Positions 41,511 through 48,782 of a stretch of DNA of 64,000 nt are shown here, piece after piece. The position numbers were made by a program, and so were the translations under genes. Position 1 is the stretch's first letter; each line of letters begins with the position of its first letter. Under the pieces are notes generated by a model. That model searched no databases and was not told the DNA's origin. It saw nothing but the letters and a program-made list of their open reading frames with translations. The DNA is from Bacteroidota bacterium. Lineage in GTDB: Bacteria; Bacteroidota; Bacteroidia; Bacteroidales; F082. The stretch spans positions 1 through 64,000 of the forward strand of contig JAHJTC010000023.1 in NCBI GenBank assembly GCA_018830105.1, in the 5' to 3' direction.

Positions 41511-43895
41511 TTACTTCAACTTTCTTGCAGCCAGCCACCTGGTGGCTACTGTAGCAAAAATAACTACAGAAACAGAGCTTACAGGCATTAGAATTGCGGC
41601 AATTAGTGGAGAAAGTAAAGCTGAAACGGCAAAGCTTAACCCGATGAGGTTATAAAGGAAAGAAATAACAAAGCTGATCCTGACAACCAAAAAGCTGGTG
41701 CGTGTAAATCCAATAAAGCTGTTAAGCTGATCAAATTTTGCTGATTCGAGGATGGCATCACAGGCCGGCGAAAAGCTAAAAACATCATCGGCAATGCTGA
41801 TACCTGTATCACTTGAAGCCAAAGCTCCGGCATCATTTAATCCATCACCGATCATCAAAACATGCTTTCTGGCCTTTCTCAGGTTTTCGACATAGGTTTT
41901 TTTATCCGAAGGGCTTTGGTTAAAATGCAGTGTGGCCTGCGGACCAAAAACCTGTTGCAAATGATCCCGCTCCGCTTCATTGTCGCCCGAAAGCAAATGC
42001 AGGTCGTATTTTGTACCTAAATCTTTGATTACACTTTGTAAGCCTTCGCGGTACACATTTTTTATACTGAAATAACCGATCTGCTCACCAGCAATACTCA
42101 CATAAACACGACTCTCTTTGCTGCTGTCGGCTTCACCGCTACCTGTTACAAATTGCTTTGAACCCACATTAATCCGGGTTTTACCAATAAGTCCTGTTAT
42201 TCCTAAACCGGGGATTTCTTCATAGCTGTCAGGCTCAAAGCCCGCTTCGCTTTCAAGCTTATGATAAAGTGCTGCACTTAGTGGATGGCTGGAATGCCGT
42301 ACCATTGAGCGAATCATGGCTAACTCATCCTTACTGATTTCATCCCCCTTGAACTCAACCGACATCTGCCGGCTTAGTGTGAGGGTGCCTGTTTTGTCGA
42401 ATACAATGGTGGTGGTTTTGTGCAACTGCTCAATAACATCAGTCTTTTTGATATAAAACCCTTTGCGGCCAAAAACCCGCATGGTATTGCCAAAAGTGAA
42501 AGGAATAGTAAGCGCCAACGCACAGGGACAGGCTATTATTAACACCGAAGTGAAAACAAAAACAGCCGTTTCAAGGCTTTCGCTAAGCCAATAGCCAAAG
42601 GCAGAAAAAGCAATTACCAGCACGGCAATTGTAAAATATTGACTGATCTTGTTGATATGATTATCAAGCGTATTTACACGTGTTGATGTTTCTTTTTGAT
42701 TCCACAATTGTGTCAAATAGCTTTGCTCCACCTCTTTCACTACTTCCAGTTCGATCGAGCTTCCCACCTGACGGCCGCCGGCGTAGATGAAATCATCTTT
42801 TTGCTTGGGAACCGGCACTGATTCTCCGGTAACAAAAGCATAGTCGATATTGCCTTTCCCTTTAACCAAACGGGAATCGGTGGGCACCAGTTCCTGATTA
42901 CGCACAAGGATCAGATCGCCTTTTTTGAGTGTTTTGATTTGTACAATTTCCTCTACACCATTGAGCAGTCGTGTGATGGCAACCGGGAAGTAGGATTTGT
43001 AATCACGTTCGAATGACAGGGCTTCATAAGTTTTTCCCTGATACCATTTCCCGATTAAAAGAAAAAATACCAGTCCGGCCAGCGAATCCATATAGCCGAT
43101 ACCATGCCCGCTAAATACTGCGTAACTGCTTTGAAAGAACAAGGCCATAATACCCAGCGTAATAGGAATATCTATGCTTATTATGTTGTGCCTTAAGCCT
43201 TTGTAGGCTGTTAAAAAGTAATCACTTGCACTGTAGAAAACAACGGGTAAAATCAGCAAAAAACTCAGCCAGCCGAAAACATCTTTAAAATCCTGCTCCA
43301 ACAAATCGCCCCCCGGCAGATACTCCGGAAAGCTATACATCATAATATTCAAAAAGCTAAAAGCAGCGATCCCGATTTTTACCAGCAGGTTTCTCCCTGT
43401 TTTACTACTGCCTTTTTTTTCGAGCTGATCCAGGGTGATCTCCGGCACATAATGAATGGCGGCTAACATTTCGGCCAATTGTCGCAAGCTCACCTGATCA
43501 TTTCTGAAGGTGATATAGACCTCTTTGCGGGGGAAATTTACCGCAGAATAATTTACTGCAGGGTTTAGTGTATCCAGGTGTTCCAGCAGCCAGATGCAGG
43601 AAGCGCAATGGATGGAGGGAACAAAAAACTTCACTTTTGAGATCGTGCCATCTGTAAAATCGAGTAGCTGCGCTTTGATATCTTCATTGTCGAGAAAAGC
43701 AAATTTATTGCTGCTGCTTTCTGTTTCGACCCGAATGCCCGACATGGGCTGAATCTGATAATACTCGCCCATCTCTTTCTCGTGCAGAATCTGATAAACA
43801 GTTTTACATCCATGACAACAAAACGCTTTGTTGTCCCATATTACCGGACTTTTTCCACAATCTGCTCCACAATGTACGCAAGCTTGTCCTGCCAT
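41511..43895 (-). CDS. ccoI: copper-transporting P-type ATPase of the CcoI/FixI type
   Basis: 794 residues. An N-terminal metal-binding part has CVHCGADCGKSP and CCHGCKTVYQIL (about 5-38), then an HMA-like domain with CASCIWLLE (about 96-104). Eight spans follow, with the CPCALALTIPF copper site (about 453-463), the phosphorylation motif DKTGTLT (Asp about 497) and GDGLNDAGAL (about 682-691). CcoI exports copper to the periplasmic side for CuB of the cbb3 oxidase. Its start overlaps the stop of the DUF3365 gene (TAATG), so the two are coupled. It is separate from the structural genes by a 132-nt gap holding the ccoS promoter. Confidence 0.93.
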   Translation of the reverse strand: MAGQACVHCGADCGKSPVIWDNKAFCCHGCKTVYQILHEKEMGEYYQIQPMSGIRVETESSSNKFAFLDNEDIKAQLLDFTDGTISKVKFFVPSIHCASCIWLLEHLDTLNPAVNYSAVNFPRKEVYITFRNDQVSLRQLAEMLAAIHYVPEITLDQLEKKGSSKTGRNLLVKIGIAAFSFLNIMMYSFPEYLPGGDLLEQDFKDVFGWLSFLLILPVVFYSASDYFLTAYKGLRHNIISIDIPITLGIMALFFQSSYAVFSGHGIGYMDSLAGLVFFLLIGKWYQGKTYEALSFERDYKSYFPVAITRLLNGVEEIVQIKTLKKGDLILVRNQELVPTDSRLVKGKGNIDYAFVTGESVPVPKQKDDFIYAGGRQVGSSIELEVVKEVEQSYLTQLWNQKETSTRVNTLDNHINKISQYFTIAVLVIAFSAFGYWLSESLETAVFVFTSVLIIACPCALALTIPFTFGNTMRVFGRKGFYIKKTDVIEQLHKTTTIVFDKTGTLTLSRQMSVEFKGDEISKDELAMIRSMVRHSSHPLSAALYHKLESEAGFEPDSYEEIPGLGITGLIGKTRINVGSKQFVTGSGEADSSKESRVYVSIAGEQIGYFSIKNVYREGLQSVIKDLGTKYDLHLLSGDNEAERDHLQQVFGPQATLHFNQSPSDKKTYVENLRKARKHVLMIGDGLNDAGALASSDTGISIADDVFSFSPACDAILESAKFDQLNSFIGFTRTSFLVVRISFVISFLYNLIGLSFAVSALLSPLIAAILMPVSSVSVVIFATVATRWLAARKLK

Positions 43896-44563
43896 TATTC
43901 AGCTGGGTTTTCGCTAAAACGAACACGCCAGATTCCGCGTAAATCACCCACTTGATATCCAGTAGCTAAATCGTTGGGGTAGAGAGACTTTATGAGTTCA
44001 TAATTTGTTTTTCCAATTTGTGTTTCCACGTCGCCATGGCATTGTAAACAATTGTCGGCTACAACGATAGGCTGCACAAAAACGGGGTTTTCGTCCTGAT
44101 CCCTCACAACCATAGTCAAGCCATCATAGCTGGCAACGGCAAGTTTATCAATAGATTGCAGCAGGCTTTTCTCCATAGCAGTAGGCGCATTGTCGGGATT
44201 TCTATTGCGGAGCGACACGCGCTTGATATCCACCTGATACAGTTTTGCCAGGGAATCAGTTATGGGCAAAGCTGCGACATTACAAAAGGACAGGGCAAAC
44301 GGAACACCTTCCTGTTGCAATGCTGACTTAAGCTGTGCGCTCAATGCCTTGAAAGCTGCTTTAACAATAGTTTTACCCTGCTCCCGATACACTTCGAGCG
44401 TTGTATCCTGCGTGGGTTGAATCATCAGGGAACTTTCGTCAGCTGATTGCTGGCTATTTTCATTTTTTTCTGTGACAGCCCGTTGATTGCAGGAGGTAGT
44501 GGCAACAATCATCAGCAAAAAAATCACCATCGGGAAAAATCGAAACTTGCTATTACTATTCAT
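43895..44563 (-). CDS. DUF3365 (Tll0287-like) heme lipoprotein
   Basis: 222 residues. Lipobox ATTSC (Cys about 25) is followed by a sensor-like alpha/beta domain with SLRNRNPDNAPTAMEKSLLQ (about 116-135) and a heme-c motif CLQCHGD (about 180-186). Such domains bind c-type heme and may sense redox state or oxygen. It is placed between the FKBP isomerase and CcoI and coupled to the latter. It may be a respiratory redox sensor or electron donor. The partner is unknown. Confidence 0.82.
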   Translation of the reverse strand: MNSNSKFRFFPMVIFLLMIVATTSCNQRAVTEKNENSQQSADESSLMIQPTQDTTLEVYREQGKTIVKAAFKALSAQLKSALQQEGVPFALSFCNVAALPITDSLAKLYQVDIKRVSLRNRNPDNAPTAMEKSLLQSIDKLAVASYDGLTMVVRDQDENPVFVQPIVVADNCLQCHGDVETQIGKTNYELIKSLYPNDLATGYQVGDLRGIWRVRFSENPAE

Positions 44564-44575
44564 AGTACGGGTATT

Positions 44576-45058
44576 TTATTGTTCGACAGGAGGAATTTCG
44601 TCCGGTTCGGCTGCTCTTATTGACACAACAGCCCCTTCAAAAATCAAGTCTTTGCCAGCCATAGGATGGTTGAAATCCATGGTGACACGGTCTTTCATTT
44701 TGCGGATAATTTTACCATAATGCCTATTGCCTTCTTTATCTGCCATTGGAAAAACATGGCCTACCTGCACAACTTCCTCATCAATTTCTCCGTTTTCCTC
44801 GGCAAAAGTCTCCAGTGGTAAATCAAAAATTGCGCTCGGATCTACGGGTCCATAAGCGTTTTCCTTAGCCGCCTCGAAGCGAAATTCGTCACCGGCTGCT
44901 TTGCCAAGTAGTTGCTGTTCAAAAACTTCTATCAGCAACTCGTGGCCAAATAAAAACTCTTCCGGCTTCTCATCAGAGATTTGCTGCAGCACTTTTCCCG
45001 TTTGCTTATCCTTCACGGTATAATAGATCAAGGCTATACTATTCTTTGCAATACGCAT
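44576..45058 (-). CDS. FKBP-type peptidyl-prolyl isomerase, SlyD-like
   Basis: 160 residues with the SlyD order: an FKBP half at both ends and an insert-in-flap domain between. Marks: FLFGHELLIEVFEQQLLGKA (about 31-50), NAYGPVDPSAIFDLP (68-82) and MDFNHPMAGKDLIFEG (about 130-145). No signal peptide is seen. It would fold cytosolic proteins and may assist metalloprotein assembly, as SlyD does for nickel enzymes. The C-terminus lacks the His-rich metal tail of E. coli SlyD. It starts 15 nt after a strong hairpin that ends the complex III operon. Confidence 0.88.
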   Translation of the reverse strand: MRIAKNSIALIYYTVKDKQTGKVLQQISDEKPEEFLFGHELLIEVFEQQLLGKAAGDEFRFEAAKENAYGPVDPSAIFDLPLETFAEENGEIDEEVVQVGHVFPMADKEGNRHYGKIIRKMKDRVTMDFNHPMAGKDLIFEGAVVSIRAAEPDEIPPVEQ

Positions 45059-45072
45059 AATTACAGATAATT

Positions 45073-45103
45073 AAAGCCTCCTGTTTAATAACAGAAGGCT
45101 TTT
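45073..45103 (-). terminator. terminator of the alternative complex III operon
   Basis: Stem AAAGCCT-C-CTGTT pairs with AACAG-A-AGGCTTT (12 paired bases, one mismatch) around TAAT. On the minus strand a T-rich stretch follows. A TAATTTTG box (45112 down to 45105, minus strand) overlaps its upstream edge and could begin the FKBP transcript, placing the hairpin partly in that leader. Confidence 0.68.
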
Positions 45104-45130
45104 ACAAAATTAAATAATAATTTTTTATTC

Positions 45131-45694
45131 TTATTTGGCCAGACTTCTGACATAGTTAATAATCATCCATCTTTTGTTTGGTCGGATCTGGCTTCCATGT
45201 GCTCCCATTAGGCCTGAAAGTGAACCCATTGTTATTACATGATAGATTTCGCCATCGGGCTTACTTTGGACAAAATCTTCTATCAGCGAACGAGGTTTAG
45301 CAGGAAACAGGCCGCTGGTATACAGATGTCCATCACCCGCACCGGCTGCGCCATGACAGCTAAGGCAGAAAATTTCATACTGCCGCTTTCCTTCATCCAA
45401 AACAGTTTCATCGTTCGCATAAGGATTAACCAATTCCAGACCTGCCTTTACCTGATCATCAAACGATTTTGCTTTGTAAGGGTAAGGCATATACCCTCTG
45501 GGAATAGTTCCTTCGGGGGGCGCACTATTGGTGAAGCCGTCAGCAAAAACCGGATTTGTGGTATAGGTCTCATAGGCCTGAGAGTATTGCATATCAGGGA
45601 AAAAGCTATACCCGGGGTTATTCTGATCCTTATTGCAAGCTGTTAACATGATTGCAATAAATCCTATTATAAAAAGTTTGCCTAAATTTTTCAT
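45131..45694 (-). CDS. actE: alternative complex III monoheme cytochrome c subunit (ActE)
   Basis: 187 residues. Lipobox MLTAC (Cys about 20) is followed by PDMQYSQAYETY (about 34-45), typical of ActE, and PPEGTIPRGY. The cytochrome motif is CLSCHGAAGAGDG (about 109) and the distal Met lies in VITMGSLSGLMG. It should sit on the periplasmic face as the outlet to soluble cytochrome or oxidase. Here it follows ActF and ends the operon, whereas in well-known clusters ActE precedes ActF. Confidence 0.9.
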   Translation of the reverse strand: MKNLGKLFIIGFIAIMLTACNKDQNNPGYSFFPDMQYSQAYETYTTNPVFADGFTNSAPPEGTIPRGYMPYPYKAKSFDDQVKAGLELVNPYANDETVLDEGKRQYEIFCLSCHGAAGAGDGHLYTSGLFPAKPRSLIEDFVQSKPDGEIYHVITMGSLSGLMGAHGSQIRPNKRWMIINYVRSLAK

Positions 45695-45699
45695 CTTAA

Positions 45700-46878
45700 T
45701 TAATAGTTTGTGTGGTAGTGAAGGCTTTCTTCGTAGAAAGGATGATTTTTGGGCACAAGTGGTGCTTTAGATAATCCGTAAAATGTTACCAGCATAAAGA
45801 GGCCAATGAATCCGATTGTAAGTCCAATTTCGAGAAAGCCGATTCCGGCCGCTTCGTGACCAACAGCACCCGGCATAATAAGCTGGTACAAATCAATCCA
45901 GTGTCCGATGAAGATTATAACGGCTACGGGGACAACCACCCAGAAAACACGTTTTGAATTTCTGGTCATCAGCAAGAGGAAAGGAATGGCGAAATTGACA
46001 ATCAAATTCATATAAAAGATGGTATCAAAATACTTCAGCCGTTCATAAAAATAAATCGTTTCTTCAGGGATGTTGGCGTACCAAATAAGCATATACTGCG
46101 AAAACCACAGGTAAGCCCAAAAGATACTCAACCCAAACATATACTTGGCCATATCGTGAATATGCTCATCATTAACATGTTGCATATAACCCATTTTTTT
46201 TAGCACAAAAGTGAATATCACAATAACCGAAAAGCCAGTTACCAGCATACTGCTAAAGACATACCAGCCATAGAGTGTGCTAAACCAATGTGCATCGATC
46301 GACATCAGCCAGTCCCAGGATGAAATCACACTTGTAATTGCCAAAAAAACCACATAAAAAGCACTGTATTTACGCAGTTTGTTAAAATACTTTTTATCGC
46401 CGTTGATATCAAGCTCCCTCGAAGTTTTCCGTATCATCCATGCCAACAATATCCATCCGGCGAAAAACACCGCAAATCGAATATAGAAAAAGGGCTGATT
46501 AAGGTAGGCCACCTTTCCGAGTAAAATTCTATCGAGGTGGGCTTCATCTGTCCATTCAAAAAGATGATGCATCCCCCCAAACAGAAAAACCAGCAGCATG
46601 ATAATGCCCCCGACAGGAATAAAATAACTCATGGCCTCGCCAACTCTTTGCATGCTGACCTGCCAGCCCGACTCGGCAATGGCATGCACGGCGACAAAAA
46701 ACATACCTATCAGCCCAAGGCTCATAAAGTAAAATCCATTCAAATGCAGGTTAGCAATGATACGGTCGCCACCTAAACCTGCAATAAAACCATAAGCGAG
46801 TGCCAGCAAGCCAATAGCAACCATCGCAAAACCAATGGTTTGTAATTTCTTTGTAAGCTTAAACATATTATTTTCCAT
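45700..46878 (-). CDS. actF: alternative complex III membrane subunit (ActF)
   Basis: 392 residues with ten membrane spans and no NrfD-type quinone-site extension. The pattern MHHLFEWTDEAHLDRILLGK (about 106-125), SSWDWLMSIDAHWFSTLYGW and LWFSQYMLIWYANIPEET identifies the quinol:cytochrome c oxidoreductase membrane subunit. It pairs with ActC in the membrane core. Confidence 0.9.
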   Translation of the reverse strand: MENNMFKLTKKLQTIGFAMVAIGLLALAYGFIAGLGGDRIIANLHLNGFYFMSLGLIGMFFVAVHAIAESGWQVSMQRVGEAMSYFIPVGGIIMLLVFLFGGMHHLFEWTDEAHLDRILLGKVAYLNQPFFYIRFAVFFAGWILLAWMIRKTSRELDINGDKKYFNKLRKYSAFYVVFLAITSVISSWDWLMSIDAHWFSTLYGWYVFSSMLVTGFSVIVIFTFVLKKMGYMQHVNDEHIHDMAKYMFGLSIFWAYLWFSQYMLIWYANIPEETIYFYERLKYFDTIFYMNLIVNFAIPFLLLMTRNSKRVFWVVVPVAVIIFIGHWIDLYQLIMPGAVGHEAAGIGFLEIGLTIGFIGLFMLVTFYGLSKAPLVPKNHPFYEESLHYHTNY

Positions 46879-46890
46879 GGCTAGTAATTT

Positions 46891-47403
46891 CTATGCTTTA
46901 TGTTTTATTCCTTCAGCACCGGCTTGCGACAATGCCTTTTCAATATTTTTTGTTTCGTCAGCATCCCCTGCTTTCACGATGAGCAAAAAGCGATCATCAG
47001 TAGAGCGTTCATCGTAGATAATGGGTTTAGCACCAGGGCCTAATTTAAAATAAATTAGGAAAGCCAGCACCATGGAGAAGGCTGAAAATAGCACTGCCAT
47101 CTCGAAAGTTACAGGCATAAATGATGGAACCGCGAAGAATGGTTTACCACCAAAGTTGATCACATAAGCTTGTGTAAAGACCCAGGCCTGAAACAAAAAT
47201 CCTATCAAAGCACCTATTGTTCCGCCCCAAAACGCTACACGGGTAAGTCGTGAGCGACGCAATCCAATGGCTTTATCAAGTCCATGAACTGGAAAAGGAG
47301 TCATCACATCAAGTATTTCTACCCCTTTCTCTTTTATTTGACGAATGCCTTCGAGTAATTCTTCTTCGTCGTAGTAATACGCAGTAATATAGCTGTTATT
47401 CAT
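46891..47403 (-). CDS. actD: alternative complex III subunit ActD (DUF3341)
   Basis: 170 residues from ATG 47403. The frame extends to 47427 but would overlap further into ActC. Residues 1-60 are cytosolic, with FPVHGLDKAIGLRRSRLTRV (about 38-57). Two membrane spans follow (about 60-80 and 97-118), then a cytosolic tail. ActD is a structural subunit. The start overlaps the ActC stop by 8 nt. Confidence 0.88.
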   Translation of the reverse strand: MNNSYITAYYYDEEELLEGIRQIKEKGVEILDVMTPFPVHGLDKAIGLRRSRLTRVAFWGGTIGALIGFLFQAWVFTQAYVINFGGKPFFAVPSFMPVTFEMAVLFSAFSMVLAFLIYFKLGPGAKPIIYDERSTDDRFLLIVKAGDADETKNIEKALSQAGAEGIKHKA

Positions 47404-48766
47404 GATGGGCTGTTTTTTTATGATCACCTGATGATTTCAACACACTCTTAACCTCTGCGATTGCGATTACAGGGAATACCCTGATAAACAACAAGAACAG
47501 CGTAAAGAATAACCCCAATGTTCCAACATACAAACCAACTTCCACCAGTGAAGGGCTGTACATTACCCAACTTGACGGAAGGTAATCGCGGTGCAATGAA
47601 GTTACAACAATTACAAAACGCTCGAACCACATGCCGATATTCACAAAAATGGAAATGATAAAGGTGGCCACCAAACTGGTGCGAATCTTTTTAAACCAGA
47701 AAAGCTGAGGTGTTACCACATTACAGGTCATCATAATCCAGTATGCCCAGGCATAAGGGCCGAAAGCACGATTCAAAAAGGCATATTGTTCGTATTCAAC
47801 ACCTGAGTACCAAGCCATAAAGAACTCTGTGATATAGGCTATTCCAACAATAGATCCGGTTAGGATAATTACCTTATTCATCGATTCGATATGATTGACT
47901 GTAATATATTCTTCCAGATTCAACGCTTTACGCGCTACAATCAGCAAGGTGAGCACCATGGCAAAACCTGAAAATACCGCCCCCGAAACGAAATAAGGCG
48001 GGAATATAGTGGTATGCCAGCCCGGGATCACAGAGGTAGCGAAGTCGAAACTTACTATGGTATGAACCGAAAGCACCAATGGAGCTGCCAAACCAGCTAA
48101 GATAAGACTTACCGTTTCGTGACGCGACCATTGTTTAACGGAGCCTGTCCAGCCAAAGCTAAGGAAACCATAAATGGCTTTACGAATTTTCGTTTTTGCT
48201 TTGTCGCGCACGGTTCCCAAATCAGGGATCAATCCTACATACCAGAAGATGAGCGAAACCAGAAAATAAGTAGAGATAGCAAAAACGTCCCACAATAGTG
48301 GTGAGTTAAAGTTTACCCACAGCTCACGTGTATTTGGATAAGGAAAAATAAAAAATCCCAGCAGCAAGCGCCCCATATGAATCAATGGAAAAAACCCCGC
48401 ACAGGCAATGGCAATAAGCGTCATAGCCTCAGCAGAGCGGTTGATACTGGTCCGCCATTTTTGCCGAAAAAGCAATAAGATAGCTGAGATAAAAGTACCG
48501 GCATGGCCTATACCTACCCACCAGACAAAGTTGGTGATGCCCCAGCCCCATCCTACTGTTTTATTTAATCCCCATGTCCCAATGCCATAATATATGGTCA
48601 TAAATGTTGCCCAGGCGCCAAATACAAGTGCCGCAGAGGACAAGGTCATTCCCATATACCAGTACTTGGAGGGCTTCCCCGCCATGGGAGCCAGGATGTC
48701 TTTGGTAACCTGACTGTAGTTTTTCTCACCTCTGATGAGTGGTTCTCTGATCGGAGATACGTACAT
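47396..48766 (-). CDS. actC: alternative complex III NrfD-like subunit (ActC)
   Basis: 456 residues, ten spans. The NrfD family features include WWVGIGHAGTFISAILLLF (about 81-99) and SWVMYSPSLVEVGLYVG near the C-terminus. ActC forms the quinol-binding membrane part and passes electrons to ActB/ActA. It starts 17 nt after ActB. Confidence 0.92.
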   Translation of the reverse strand: MYVSPIREPLIRGEKNYSQVTKDILAPMAGKPSKYWYMGMTLSSAALVFGAWATFMTIYYGIGTWGLNKTVGWGWGITNFVWWVGIGHAGTFISAILLLFRQKWRTSINRSAEAMTLIAIACAGFFPLIHMGRLLLGFFIFPYPNTRELWVNFNSPLLWDVFAISTYFLVSLIFWYVGLIPDLGTVRDKAKTKIRKAIYGFLSFGWTGSVKQWSRHETVSLILAGLAAPLVLSVHTIVSFDFATSVIPGWHTTIFPPYFVSGAVFSGFAMVLTLLIVARKALNLEEYITVNHIESMNKVIILTGSIVGIAYITEFFMAWYSGVEYEQYAFLNRAFGPYAWAYWIMMTCNVVTPQLFWFKKIRTSLVATFIISIFVNIGMWFERFVIVVTSLHRDYLPSSWVMYSPSLVEVGLYVGTLGLFFTLFLLFIRVFPVIAIAEVKSVLKSSGDHKKTAHHE

Positions 48767-48782
48767 TCCTGATAAGTTTTAG

